A DNA stretch of 64,000 nt from Bisbaumannia salifodinae (GTDB taxonomy: Bacteria > Pseudomonadota > Gammaproteobacteria > Pseudomonadales > Halomonadaceae), in NCBI RefSeq assembly GCF_039522585.1, contig NZ_BAAADR010000004.1; one strand, given 5' to 3'. The notes beneath the pieces are model-generated. The model did no database searches and was not told where the DNA came from. It saw only the letters and a program-made list of their open reading frames with translations. The stretch's first letter is position 1; every line of letters starts with the position of its first letter. The translations under genes were made by a program, and so were the position numbers. Below, piece after piece: positions 8,915 to 17,359 of the stretch.

Positions 8915-9481
8915 ATGGATACCCAGTCGCTATTGATCAATGCGCTGCTCTATCTCTTCCTGCCCCTGTGGGGCATCGCCGGCTTCGTCGACTGGTGCTG
9001 CCACCGGGCGACGCGCATCGAGGTCACCTCGGGGCTCAAGGAGTCGCTGATGCATTCGCTGATGGGCCTGCAGGTGGGCATCCCCATCCTGCTCTGCCTG
9101 CTGTTCCGGGTGAATGTGCTGGTGCTGCTGATCTGCCTGGTGGCCTGGGTGCTGCATGAGCTGGTGGCCCACTGGGACGTGCACTATGCGGCCCCGCGCC
9201 GCGAGATCAGCCTGTGGGAGATGCATGCCCATAACTACCTGGCCACGCTGCCGTTCTACATGCTGGCGATGATCCTGATCATCAACTGGCCGGTGGTGCT
9301 CGAGCTGGTCCAGCTGCAGTGGCAGGGCCAGTTGCGCCTGGAGCCCCTGGCCAGCCCCCATGGCGGCGAGGGGTATCTGCCGTTCTATCTCGGATTCATG
9401 GTGCTGCTGTGTGTCTTCCCCTACCTGGAGGAAAACCTGCGCTGCCTGCGCCATGCCCTCAAGCAGAGGACGTCATCATGA
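8915..9481 (+). CDS. His-rich integral membrane protein of unknown function, first gene of ketosynthase operon
   Basis: 188 aa with about four membrane helices. Not recognised by name. It is rich in ordered acidic and histidine residues at helix ends: D26/H30, E43/H47, H81/H86/D88/H90 (HELVAHWDVHY) and E102/H104/H106 (WEMHAH). This spacing resembles membrane-bound di-metal sites, so a metal-dependent oxidase, hydroxylase or desaturase role on a lipid is possible but inferred. ATG 8915 was chosen over an upstream in-frame codon because the prefix is not hydrophobic. The stop overlaps the ketosynthase start (ATGA). Confidence 0.7.
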   Translation: MDTQSLLINALLYLFLPLWGIAGFVDWCCHRATRIEVTSGLKESLMHSLMGLQVGIPILLCLLFRVNVLVLLICLVAWVLHELVAHWDVHYAAPRREISLWEMHAHNYLATLPFYMLAMILIINWPVVLELVQLQWQGQLRLEPLASPHGGEGYLPFYLGFMVLLCVFPYLEENLRCLRHALKQRTSS

Positions 9482-10575
9482 GTGTCTATGTCACCCGCAG
9501 CGGCCACCACCTGCCGGGGCCGGCCGTGGATAACGAGCGGATCGAGGAGGTGCTGGGGCGGGTCAACGGCAAGCCCAGCCGCCTCAAGGCGCGCATCCTC
9601 AAGGCCAACGGCATTCGGCGGCGTCACTACGCCATCGACGCCGAGCACCGCACCACCATCGGCAATGCCGAGATGGCGGCCCGGGCGGGGGAGAGGTGCC
9701 TGGCGGCGGCGGGGCTGGGCCGGCGCGATGTGGGGCTGCTGAGCGTGGCCACCAGCCAGGGCGACCTGGTGCTGCCGGGCTTCGGCAGCCAGGTGCAGGC
9801 GGCGCTGGGGCTCGGCGACGTGGAGCTGCATACCAGCCACGGCATCTGCTCCAGCAGCATGATGGCGCTGAAGACCGCCTTCCTGTCACTGGCCGCCGGC
9901 GAGCATCGCCGCGCTCTGGTGGTGGCCAGCGAGCTGGCCTCGCGGCTGTTCAAGGCGAGCCGCTTCGAGGCGGCGGGGGCCGAGCCCGACTTCGATGCCG
10001 AGTTCCTGCGCTGGATGCTCTCCGATGGCGCCGGGGCCCTGCTGCTGGAGGGCACGCCCCGGGGGCGCTGCCTGCGCATCGACTGGATCCGCGGCTACTC
10101 CCACGCCGATGCCTATCCGCTGTGCATGAGCGTGGGCCAGGCGCCCGATGGGCGCACCTGGCAGGACTTCGCCACCTACGCCGAGGCGGAGGCGGCCGGG
10201 GCCCTGCTGCTGCGCCAGGACGTGCGGCTGCTGGACAATATCGTCAAGCTGGGGGTGGATGGCCTGCTGCGGCTGATCGACGAGGGGCGGGTGGCGGTCG
10301 ATGAGGTCGATCACCTGCTCTGCCACTACTCTTCCCACCATTTCCGCGGGCGCATCGCCGAGATGCTGACCCAGGCCGGGGCGATGATCCCGGAGGAGAA
10401 GTGGTATACCAACCTCTACGAGCGCGGCAATACCGGCTGTGCCTCGCTATTCATCATGCTCGACGAGTTCCTGCGCACCCGCGCGCCCCAGCCCGGGGAG
10501 CGGATCCTGTGCATGGTGCCGGAGAGCGGCCGCTTCAATACCGCCTATATGCAGCTGACCGTGGTGGATGCTTGA
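9478..10575 (+). CDS. Beta-ketoacyl synthase III-like enzyme (StlD/DarB family)
   Basis: 365 aa thiolase-fold ketosynthase of the FabH type. Active-site Cys124 in HGICSSSMMALK, His283 in CHYSSHH and Asn318 in ERGNTGCAS form the expected Cys-His-Asn triad. The N-terminal stretch (LPGPAVDNERIEEVLG, then NGKPSR and NGIRRRHYA) resembles StlD/DarB-type synthases of dialkylresorcinol and related pathways more than housekeeping FabH. The reaction would be condensation of an acyl thioester with a ketoacyl or malonyl unit. No aromatase, acyl carrier protein or ligase lies beside it, so the product is open. Confidence 0.85.
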   Translation: MSVYVTRSGHHLPGPAVDNERIEEVLGRVNGKPSRLKARILKANGIRRRHYAIDAEHRTTIGNAEMAARAGERCLAAAGLGRRDVGLLSVATSQGDLVLPGFGSQVQAALGLGDVELHTSHGICSSSMMALKTAFLSLAAGEHRRALVVASELASRLFKASRFEAAGAEPDFDAEFLRWMLSDGAGALLLEGTPRGRCLRIDWIRGYSHADAYPLCMSVGQAPDGRTWQDFATYAEAEAAGALLLRQDVRLLDNIVKLGVDGLLRLIDEGRVAVDEVDHLLCHYSSHHFRGRIAEMLTQAGAMIPEEKWYTNLYERGNTGCASLFIMLDEFLRTRAPQPGERILCMVPESGRFNTAYMQLTVVDA

Positions 10576-10598
10576 CCCCCTTACCCGGAGGAAGCTCG

Positions 10599-11300
10599 AT
10601 GGAGGAGACCCCGATGCAAGAGACCCTGATTACCACCGCCGCCGGTCAGGCCTGCCTGCAGGGCCTGATGCGGGTCTGGTTCGACTTCGAGCGCCAGTTG
10701 GGGCGCCTGCCGCTGATCCAGCGCCTCGACCGCGGCGAGCTGAGCCTGGCGGAGTACCGCACCCTGCTGCTCAACCTGCGCCAGCAGGTGATCGAGGGCG
10801 CCCGCTGGATCAGCCGCTGCGCCTCGAGCTTCGACCGCCACCATGCCGACCTGCGCTCGGTGGTGATCCAGCATGCCCGGGACGAGCACCGCGACTACGA
10901 GCTGCTGGAGCAGGACTATGTGGCCGCCGGCGGCGACCTGACGGAAATCCAGGCGGCGCCGAGGAATATCGGCAGCGAGGCGCTGCACGCCTTTATGATG
11001 CATCGCGCCGGCCAGCCCAACCCCGTGGACCTGGTCGGCGCCATGTGGATCATCGAGGGGCTGGGCCAGAAGATGGCCGGCGACTGGGCGGCCCGGGTCG
11101 AGGCGGCCACCGGCGGCGACGGCGGTTACACCCGCTTTATGCGCTACCACGGCGAGCACGACGACGATCACCTGGCCACCCTCTATGGCCTGATCGACCG
11201 GGTCTGCCGGGATCCCGAGGCCAGCGATGCCATCCTCAGGACCGCCCGCGTCGTGGCGCGGCTCTATGCCCTGCAGCTGGAGGAGGTGCCCTATGGCTAA
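10599..11300 (+). CDS. Haem-oxygenase-like diiron protein (iron-containing redox enzyme family)
   Basis: 233 aa, all-helical. Candidate metal ligands have the order seen in haem-oxygenase-like diiron oxidases: E in QVIEGARWISR, H and E in QHARDEHRDYE, E in WIIEGLGQK, and D/H in HGEHDDDH near the C-terminus. Enzymes of this superfamily do oxidative decarboxylation (UndA), N-oxygenation or CH activation. The start ATG 10599 follows GGAGGA; ATG 10614 is an alternative. It probably modifies the ketosynthase product. The last codons are copied 76 bp downstream, just before the next gene. Confidence 0.8.
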   Translation: MEETPMQETLITTAAGQACLQGLMRVWFDFERQLGRLPLIQRLDRGELSLAEYRTLLLNLRQQVIEGARWISRCASSFDRHHADLRSVVIQHARDEHRDYELLEQDYVAAGGDLTEIQAAPRNIGSEALHAFMMHRAGQPNPVDLVGAMWIIEGLGQKMAGDWAARVEAATGGDGGYTRFMRYHGEHDDDHLATLYGLIDRVCRDPEASDAILRTARVVARLYALQLEEVPYG

Positions 11301-11375
11301 GTCGACCCGCGAGCTATCGGCACCTGGTGGCCCGCTACACCATGCCCTGCCGCTGGAGGAGGTGCCCTGTGACTA
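11266..11375. repeat. 76-bp imperfect tandem duplication at a gene junction
   Basis: 11266-11299 and 11342-11375 match at 31 of 34 positions at a constant offset of 76. Each copy carries the upstream gene's last codons, the GGAGGAGG ribosome site, a start codon (ATG 11293, GTG 11369) and the overlapping stop. Weaker similarity extends to the left of both copies. Confidence 0.85.
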
Positions 11376-11376
11376 G
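11293..11376 (+). CDS. 27-residue junction mini-ORF (relay ORF)
   Basis: ATG 11293, preceded by GGAGGAGG, opens a 27-codon frame that ends at TAG 11374, overlapping the GTG start of the DUF6999 gene. Its N-terminus corresponds to the downstream gene's start and its C-terminus (ALPLEEVPCD) mirrors the diiron protein's end (ALQLEEVPYG). It arises from the 76-bp duplication. It may serve only to pass ribosomes to the next gene. Whether the peptide is functional is unknown. Confidence 0.45.
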   Translation: MAKSTRELSAPGGPLHHALPLEEVPCD

Positions 11377-12232
11377 GCGATACGAGAAGCCAACGCTTAG
11401 CCCCTATCTGCGCGCTATCGCCCAGGACGAGGCCCTGCCCATCGAGCCCGAGGCGCGGCGGCTATGGCTGGAGGACCTGGCCAACCCCACCCGCTGGTGG
11501 CTGCGGCCTATCCTCCAGGGCCTCTTGGCGGTGCTGCTGCACTTGATCTGGTTCCTCAAGCGCCTGCCGCTGCCGCAGTTCCGCGCCCATGGCCTGCTGC
11601 AGCGGTTGATCTGCTGGTTCTGCACCCACTTCGTCAGTCCCCAGGCCAACCGCCTGATCCTGCGCCACTTCGCCACCGAATCGAACCTGCTCAACTTCCT
11701 GATCGACAACACCGCCCCCAACCGGGTGGCGCCGGTGACCCTCTATCCGCGGCGCATCGCCGAGATGCGCGAGGCGAGCTTCGTCGAGCACGACCAGGCG
11801 CTGTTTCGCAGTGTCGAGGCGCTGGGGGCGAGTCGGGGCGAGGTGGGGGAGAGCCCGGCGGGGGAGGGCCAGGCGCTCAGTTGGCAACACTGGCGTCCTT
11901 TGGACGACCTCGAGTTCGAGATCCGCTCGCGGCGCACCCAGGTGCTCGACTTCGAGAGCGCCCATGCGCTCTTTATGTGCCTGTTCTGCCTGCTGCTGAC
12001 CCGGGAGGAGTACCGCGATGCCATCAACGGCTTCAACCTGGACCAGTCCATCGCCCTGCGCATCGGCGCGCTGATCGACGAGCCCCAGCTCGCCGAGCTG
12101 GCCTACAACAAGCATCCCCTCTACCTGGTGGGGCCCTGGAACCTGAGCCAGCGCTTCTTGATGCACGGCTTCTTCACCGAGTACCTCTATGCGCGGCTGG
12201 AGGGGCTGCGCCGGGAAGGCATCACTCGCTGA
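11369..12232 (+). CDS. DUF6999 family protein, last gene of the ketosynthase operon
   Basis: 287 aa. The sequence looks like the DUF6999 family, which I associate with ketosynthase/diiron neighbours; no biochemical function is known to me. It has one hydrophobic stretch near residues 35-55 (LQGLLAVLLHLIWFL), a second weaker one (LICWFCTHFV), and conserved-looking ESNLLNFLIDN and FNLDQSIALRIG motifs. The GTG start at 11369 is supported by GGAGGAGG six bases upstream; ATG 11342 in the same frame lacks a ribosome site. The 3' end is followed by a diverged second copy of its own last 86 bases. Confidence 0.7.
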   Translation: MTRRYEKPTLSPYLRAIAQDEALPIEPEARRLWLEDLANPTRWWLRPILQGLLAVLLHLIWFLKRLPLPQFRAHGLLQRLICWFCTHFVSPQANRLILRHFATESNLLNFLIDNTAPNRVAPVTLYPRRIAEMREASFVEHDQALFRSVEALGASRGEVGESPAGEGQALSWQHWRPLDDLEFEIRSRRTQVLDFESAHALFMCLFCLLLTREEYRDAINGFNLDQSIALRIGALIDEPQLAELAYNKHPLYLVGPWNLSQRFLMHGFFTEYLYARLEGLRREGITR

Positions 12233-12314
12233 GCCAGCGCTTCCTGACGCAGGATGGCATCACCGTGCCTTCTTACCCGCGGCTGGAGCGGCTGCGCCGT
12301 TCGCAGGAATCGCC
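12143..12314. repeat. 86-bp diverged tandem duplication of the 3' end of the DUF6999 gene
   Basis: 12143-12228 and 12229-12314 align without gaps. The first 15 bases are identical (CTGAGCCAGCGCTTC), followed by a diverged middle and a conserved CGGCTGGAG-GGCTGCGCCG block. Read in the right frame, copy 2 encodes LSQRFLTQDGIT and RLERLRR, against LSQRFLMHGFFT and RLEGLRR in copy 1. Because 86 is not a multiple of three, copy 1 now ends the gene at the boundary. Confidence 0.75.
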
Positions 12315-12335
12315 CCAGCCCGACGTTGCCTGAGG

Positions 12336-13574
12336 CTACTTGGAGTGCTTTCTGACCCGGCGGATATGCAGGGCCACGCCGATCAGCAGCGCCAGGGCCA
12401 GCGGGGCCAGGACCAGGCTCACCAGGCGCGGGTCATGGGGCACCACGGCGCTGACGCTCTCCACCCCCAGCTTGTAGAGGCTGAGGATGTAATAGCCCAG
12501 CACGATAAAGGAGAGCCCCTCCACGGCGCGCTGGATCGCCAGTTGGCGGCTGGTGCGCTCGTTGAGGCTCTGCAGGATCGCCGAGTTCTGGGCCTCCATC
12601 TCCACCTGGGCGCGGGCCTGGAGCAGGTCGCCGAGATGCGCCAGGCGCTGCTCCAGGCTGACCAGACGCTGGTCGGTGGCGGCGCAGTAGCGCACCGTGG
12701 GACGGAAGCGGCGCAGGATGAAATAGCCCAGGCGCTGGCGATCATCGATGCGGGTCTCGCGCAGCTCCTCGATGCGCTCGGCCACCAGGCTGGCATAGGC
12801 CTCGGTGGCGCTGAAGCGTTGGCGGGCCCGGGAGCAGGTATGGGCGATGCGCGCCGAGAGGGCGCTGACTTCCTCCAGTAGCGGGCGGGTATCGCTGCGC
12901 GGTGTCTGGGCGTTGCGGTGGGTGAGCTCCGTCAGGGCCTGCTCCTGGGCCTGGAGCTCGCCGCTCAGCGATTTGGCCAGCGGCAGCGCCAGGGAGGCCA
13001 TCATGCGGTAGGTCTCGATCTCCAGCAGGCGGCGCACCATGCGGCCCAGGCGGAAGTCATTGAGTTGCTCGTTGATCACCAGCAGGCGATTGACGCCGCA
13101 CTCGCTGAGGTGGAAGTCGCTCCACACGCTGGCGGAGCCGCCGCCGACCTGGGAGCCGGCGGTGCCGCGGAAGCCATAGGCGGCGGGGGCGCCGGCCCAG
13201 TGGGCCAGGGCCTCCACCCGCACCAGGCTGGCGTTGATGATCGCCTCACGATGGGGAGCGAGCAGCCGCTCCAGCACCTCCGGCGGGGCGGGCCAGTGGG
13301 TCTCGCCGGGGGCGGTCGGCCGGTAGAGGGTCAGGGTCAGGAACTCGGTATGGCGTTCCCACTTCAGCGTCATGCCGTTGAGCTCGAGGATATTCTGGGC
13401 CGCCTGGTGATCGGGGGGCACGCCGTGTTCCCGGGCCAGCTGTTCGAGCAGGGCATGGCCGATCTCGCCGTCCTCGTCCAGCAGGGCATAGTGGTGCACC
13501 AGCGCCGAACTGGGCAGGTCGATGGAGGGGCGGGAGTGGAGCTCATCGTGCAGGGCACGGCGTTGGGGATGCAT
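12336..13574 (-). CDS. DUF3422 family membrane protein
   Basis: 412 aa, DUF3422. It opens with the family hallmark MHPQRRALHDELHSRP, has a soluble N-terminal half, a long helical middle (about 200-330, coiled-coil-like) and two C-terminal membrane helices (LSFIVLGYYILSLY, then LVLAPLALALLIGVAL). The start at 13574 was chosen because the hallmark begins there; an upstream extension to 13637 is uncharacteristic. Function unknown in the family. Convergent with the ketosynthase operon. Confidence 0.85.
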   Translation of the reverse strand: MHPQRRALHDELHSRPSIDLPSSALVHHYALLDEDGEIGHALLEQLAREHGVPPDHQAAQNILELNGMTLKWERHTEFLTLTLYRPTAPGETHWPAPPEVLERLLAPHREAIINASLVRVEALAHWAGAPAAYGFRGTAGSQVGGGSASVWSDFHLSECGVNRLLVINEQLNDFRLGRMVRRLLEIETYRMMASLALPLAKSLSGELQAQEQALTELTHRNAQTPRSDTRPLLEEVSALSARIAHTCSRARQRFSATEAYASLVAERIEELRETRIDDRQRLGYFILRRFRPTVRYCAATDQRLVSLEQRLAHLGDLLQARAQVEMEAQNSAILQSLNERTSRQLAIQRAVEGLSFIVLGYYILSLYKLGVESVSAVVPHDPRLVSLVLAPLALALLIGVALHIRRVRKHSK

Positions 13575-13749
13575 GGTGTTATGGTGTCCAGGGAAGAGGG
13601 AGCCTTCGAGGCTAGCCAGCGGCGCCGGGAGGAACAAGGCCCCGCTGGCCCTGAAATGCCTCCCTGGCTGCGGTGGCTTGTCGCAGCCTGCAATGTATAC
13701 AGCTTTTGTGTACGATTAATGACCCGACCACCGTGACCTGGAGAATCCC

Positions 13750-14187
13750 ATGAGCTTTACCGTCTATCTGTCCGGCGAGATTCATACCGACTGGCGTGAG
13801 GAGATCGAGCGGGGCGCCGCCGCCGCGGGCCTGGATATCACCTTCACCTCGGCGGTGACCGACCACGACGCCAGCGATGCCGCCGGCGATCATCTGGGGC
13901 CCCGCAGCGAGGGCTTCTGGCGCGATCACAAGTCGTCCAAGATCAACGCCATTCGCACCAAGACCCTGATCGAGATGAGCGACCTGGTGGTGGTGCGCTT
14001 CGGCGACAAGTACAAGCAGTGGAACGCCGCCTTCGATGCCGGCTACTGTGCCGCCCTGGGCAAGCCCTACGTGACCCTGCACGGCGAAGAGATCGTCCAT
14101 CCCCTCAAGGAAGTGGATGCCGCCGCCATGGGTTGGTGCACCAGCACTGACCAGGTGGTGGAGATCCTCAAGTACGTGACCCAGTAA
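13750..14187 (+). CDS. YtoQ family protein
   Basis: 145 aa cytoplasmic protein with a nucleoside 2-deoxyribosyltransferase-like fold. It starts VYLSGEIHTDWREEI, followed by SDLVVVRFGDKYKQWNAAFDAGYCAALGKP, both typical of YtoQ. It is full length. The start ATG 13750 lies nine bases after GGAGAA. No catalytic role has been established for the family that I know of. Stands alone, divergent from the DUF3422 gene. Confidence 0.85.
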   Translation: MSFTVYLSGEIHTDWREEIERGAAAAGLDITFTSAVTDHDASDAAGDHLGPRSEGFWRDHKSSKINAIRTKTLIEMSDLVVVRFGDKYKQWNAAFDAGYCAALGKPYVTLHGEEIVHPLKEVDAAAMGWCTSTDQVVEILKYVTQ

Positions 14188-14212
14188 GCCAACCCGGGCT
14201 AGCGACGGGCGC

Positions 14213-14578
14213 CTAGCGCCCCAGCCCCAGGAAGGGCAGCAGGCTAAGCGCCAGGATGGCCCCGGCGCCGGCCAGCAACAGCAGCAAGGGCAGCGGCCGG
14301 CGGGCGAGGCGGCGCCCCAGGGTGTCCGCCTCGCCCCGGGCCCGCTGGGCCTCCCGCTCCCGGTGCAGCAGTTCGGCGCGCTCGGCCTGGTAGGCGTCGA
14401 TCACCCGGCGGGCCGCGGTGAACTGCTCGGGGTCGCGCAGCCAGATGGCCGGCTCGCCCAGCCGCCAGAACCCCTCCTGGGTCTCGTAGGTATCGAAATC
14501 GTGGGTCGCGAGGCGCTCGCGCACCTCGTCGGCCTCGTCTTCCGGGACGCCCCGCAGCTTGAACCGCAGTACCGCCAT
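14213..14578 (-). CDS. DUF6164 family small membrane protein
   Basis: 121 aa. An N-terminal soluble part (LRFKLRGVPEDEADEVRERL, then DTYETQEGFWRLGEPAIWL), a basic coiled middle and a single C-terminal helix (PLPLLLLLAGAGAILALSLL). It fits the DUF6164 family, whose function is unknown. Three bases separate it from the upstream transpeptidase gene on the same strand, so the two are probably cotranscribed. Confidence 0.75.
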   Translation of the reverse strand: MAVLRFKLRGVPEDEADEVRERLATHDFDTYETQEGFWRLGEPAIWLRDPEQFTAARRVIDAYQAERAELLHREREAQRARGEADTLGRRLARRPLPLLLLLAGAGAILALSLLPFLGLGR

Positions 14579-14581
14579 GAC

Positions 14582-15406
14582 TTACTCCCGATGCCGCGAG
14601 GCCAGCCAGTCTGCGTCGCTCGCCGAGTCGCCCTGTGCGGTATAGGCCGTGGCCAGCGAGATGCCGCCCACGTCGATCTGCCGGGCCAGGCGCAGCGAAG
14701 GGGTGCAGGCCAGGAAGTCGGAGCCGTCCACCCAGTCGTCGTCCGGGTAGTGGGCGAACAGGTACTGGCCCTCCTTGATGCTATCGATCAGCGGGTAGGC
14801 CACCTCCTGGCGTACCGCCGGGCAGCCGAAGCTGCGTCCCAGGCGGCCATTGGCGGCGATAAATTCCTCGCTGACATAGTCGGCGCCGTGGATCACGATG
14901 GCGCGTTCATAGGCCAGGTCATTGACCCCCGGCTCCAGCCCCTCCAGGCGCAACGAATAGCCGTTGCTGCCGTCATAGCTGTTGAGGGTGCGAAACAGCC
15001 CCAGGCTCGACTGGTGGCTCTCCGGCGTGTTGGAGAACCAGCGTGCCTGCTCGTCGCCGGTCCCGCGACCGTGGGAGACCAGCTCCTCGAACAGCAGCCG
15101 CTCCTCGGCCAGGTCGAAGACCCACAAGCGTGGCTCATTGGCGGAGCGCGCGAAGTCGATCACCGCCAGGCGCTCGGCATCGGGGCGGGCGCAGTTCCAG
15201 GCCTGGGCGGCGCGCTCCAGCACCCGGGCGTCGGCCCCGGGAGCCAGGCGCTTGAGGGTATCGCTAAGGCGCTCCGCGGACGCCATGGGTAAGGACTCAC
15301 TCGGCGCACCGGCCAGGGTGGGGGTGGCCAGGGCCATCGGGAGTAGCAGACAGGTCAGCCGCCCCAGCGAGCGGCCAAGCGAAGAAGATGGCGCATCTAG
15401 CGTCAT
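14582..15406 (-). CDS. Murein L,D-transpeptidase catalytic-domain protein (YkuD_2 type)
   Basis: 274 aa exported enzyme. A signal segment (LTCLLLPMALATPTLAGA, about 18-35) is followed by a catalytic domain with His173 (VIHGADYVSEEF) and SFGCPAVR carrying Ser192 and Cys195, the nucleophile pattern of L,D-transpeptidases. The start ATG 15406 has GGAG upstream; a 20-residue upstream extension has no ribosome site. Probably acts on peptidoglycan stem peptides in the periplasm. Divergent from a second, larger L,D-transpeptidase only 75 bp away. Confidence 0.88.
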   Translation of the reverse strand: MTLDAPSSSLGRSLGRLTCLLLPMALATPTLAGAPSESLPMASAERLSDTLKRLAPGADARVLERAAQAWNCARPDAERLAVIDFARSANEPRLWVFDLAEERLLFEELVSHGRGTGDEQARWFSNTPESHQSSLGLFRTLNSYDGSNGYSLRLEGLEPGVNDLAYERAIVIHGADYVSEEFIAANGRLGRSFGCPAVRQEVAYPLIDSIKEGQYLFAHYPDDDWVDGSDFLACTPSLRLARQIDVGGISLATAYTAQGDSASDADWLASRHRE

Positions 15407-15481
15407 TGGTAGGGCTCCTGCGTTTCGGTCCGGGCCGCCGGGCGATACACTCGAGCCGATTCCCAACGGACGGGCCTAAGT

Positions 15482-17149
15482 ATGACCACAAAGCGAGCAT
15501 TCACCAACCGGTGGTATTCCACGCCCCCTCGACTCGGCCGCTTGAGTGGTCCGACGGCCGGGCTGCTGGCCGCCCTGTTGATCGTGGGCCTGGCGATGCC
15601 GCTGATGGCCCAGGAGAGCCGGCCTGTGACCACCGATGCCGTTTCCGTCGATGGCGCCGAGCCCCGGGATCCCGCCCTGGCCCCCCTCCACGAGGCCCTG
15701 AACGGGCAGCCGCTATGGCGCGAGGAATCGGCACTGGCCCGGCTCGATAGCGCCCTGGCGTCGTTGGCCGAGGATGGCCTGACGCCGGCCCATTACCGGG
15801 CCGGCACCTGGCGGCAGGCCTTCGAGGCCCTGCCGGCGGAGGACGCCGCGGCCCGCGAGCGGTTGGCGCGGGAGGCCAGTCGCGCCCTGGTCGAGGCCCT
15901 GGAGGACCTGGCCCGGGGCCGGGTCGATCCGCGGCGCCTCGATCCCCAGTGGGAGATTCCCCTGGCCGAGGTGACTCTGCCCTGGCCGCGGATCGCCGAT
16001 GCCCTGGCGGCGGGGCGGGTCGAGGAGGCGCTGGCGCTGGCGCGGCCTCGGCATCCGGCCTATGGCCAACTGCGCCAGGCCCTGGCCGAGCACCGGCGCC
16101 TCGAGGCCCTGGGGGGCTGGGCAAGCCTGCCGCCCAGGGCCCAGCCGCTGCGCCCCGGCGAGCGCCACGAGGAGGTACGCCGCCTGCGCGAGCGCCTGGC
16201 GGCGGCGGGAGAGCTGGGCGTGCTGGTGCCCGAAGCGGGGGTCTATGGCGAGCTGGCCGCCCGCGCCCGTCCCGCCGAGTTCGAATCCCTGCATTACGAC
16301 GATACCCTGATGGCGGCGGTGCGGCGCTTCCAGCGCCGTCATGGATTGAATGCCGATGGCGTGGTGGGGCCGCGGACCCGGGAGGCCCTCAACGTGCCGG
16401 TGAGTCGACGCCTCGAGCAGTTGCGCCTCAACCTGGAGCGGGCCCGCTGGCTGTTACCGACCCTGGCCGATGCCCATGTGCTGGTCAATGTGGCGGGGCA
16501 GACCCTGGACTACCGGCGTCCCAACGGGGAGGCCTGGCGCACCCGGGTGATCGTCGGCCAGCCGGGGCGGGCCACGCCGCTACTGGCCTCGCGGCTGACC
16601 CGCTTCGATCTGCACCCCAGCTGGACGGTGCCGCCGACCATCTTCCGCGAGGACAAGCTGCCCCAGTTGCGCCGGGATCCCCTGGTCCTGGAAGGGCAGT
16701 TCAGCGTGCTGGCGCCGGACGGCAGCCGCCTCGATCCCCTGGACGTGGACTGGGAACGCCCCGGGGCGGTGATGCTGCGCCAGGCCCCCGGTCCCGCCAA
16801 CCCCCTGGGCCAGATGGTGCTGCGCTTTCCCAATGGCCATGCGGTCTATCTGCATGACACCCCGGCCCGGGGGCTGTTCGGCCATGAACAGCGGACGCTG
16901 AGCTCCGGCTGCATCCGGGTCGAGGGGGTGAGGCGATTGGTGGAGGAGCTGCTGGTCGATACCGGCACCCGCGCCGATCTGGGCGCCCGCCTGGCCACAG
17001 GCCAGAGCCAGCCCCTGCACCTGGCGCGGCCGGTGCCCCTCTACCTCTACTACTGGACGGCCTTCCCCGACCTGGACGGCGAGGTGATCTTCCACGGCGA
17101 CCCCTACGGCCGGGATGCGCCCCTGGCGGCGGCCCTGGCCCGGGGCTGA
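15482..17149 (+). CDS. L,D-transpeptidase, YcbB/LdtD type
   Basis: 555 aa periplasmic enzyme making 3-3 crosslinks in peptidoglycan. Order of parts: signal/anchor helix (AGLLAALLIVGLAMPLMAQ, about 27-45), scaffold domain (about 60-250), peptidoglycan-binding domain (AVRRFQRRHGLNADGVVG, about 278-298), YkuD catalytic domain with His468 and Cys477 in GHEQRTLSSGCIRVEG. Length fits the YcbB family. Full length with no broken motifs. Confidence 0.92.
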   Translation: MTTKRAFTNRWYSTPPRLGRLSGPTAGLLAALLIVGLAMPLMAQESRPVTTDAVSVDGAEPRDPALAPLHEALNGQPLWREESALARLDSALASLAEDGLTPAHYRAGTWRQAFEALPAEDAAARERLAREASRALVEALEDLARGRVDPRRLDPQWEIPLAEVTLPWPRIADALAAGRVEEALALARPRHPAYGQLRQALAEHRRLEALGGWASLPPRAQPLRPGERHEEVRRLRERLAAAGELGVLVPEAGVYGELAARARPAEFESLHYDDTLMAAVRRFQRRHGLNADGVVGPRTREALNVPVSRRLEQLRLNLERARWLLPTLADAHVLVNVAGQTLDYRRPNGEAWRTRVIVGQPGRATPLLASRLTRFDLHPSWTVPPTIFREDKLPQLRRDPLVLEGQFSVLAPDGSRLDPLDVDWERPGAVMLRQAPGPANPLGQMVLRFPNGHAVYLHDTPARGLFGHEQRTLSSGCIRVEGVRRLVEELLVDTGTRADLGARLATGQSQPLHLARPVPLYLYYWTAFPDLDGEVIFHGDPYGRDAPLAAALARG

Positions 17150-17359
17150 GGCGAAAATCATCGGGGCGAGTGAAAAAACTGTTTGACTCGGAAGGCCCGA
17201 AAGCGCATCCTGCGTCCAGTTGGTTAGCAAGTCGAATAGCGTCAGTTGTCATCGAAAGTCGTTTCATGCGTTTCGGTAGCCTGGTGTACTTCTCCTTGTT
17301 TTACCCACTCGTCTCGGGTAATTCCCGGTTAAACATCTGCTACTTCGAGGAATTCGATA
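17150..17359 (+). promoter_or_regulatory. Long leader / promoter region of the cold-shock gene
   Basis: 210 bases without a gene. A -35-like TTGACT occurs near 17182 and T-rich stretches follow (17288-17302). A leader of 150 nt or more is typical for cspA-type thermosensing mRNAs; no fold was computed here. Confidence 0.4.
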
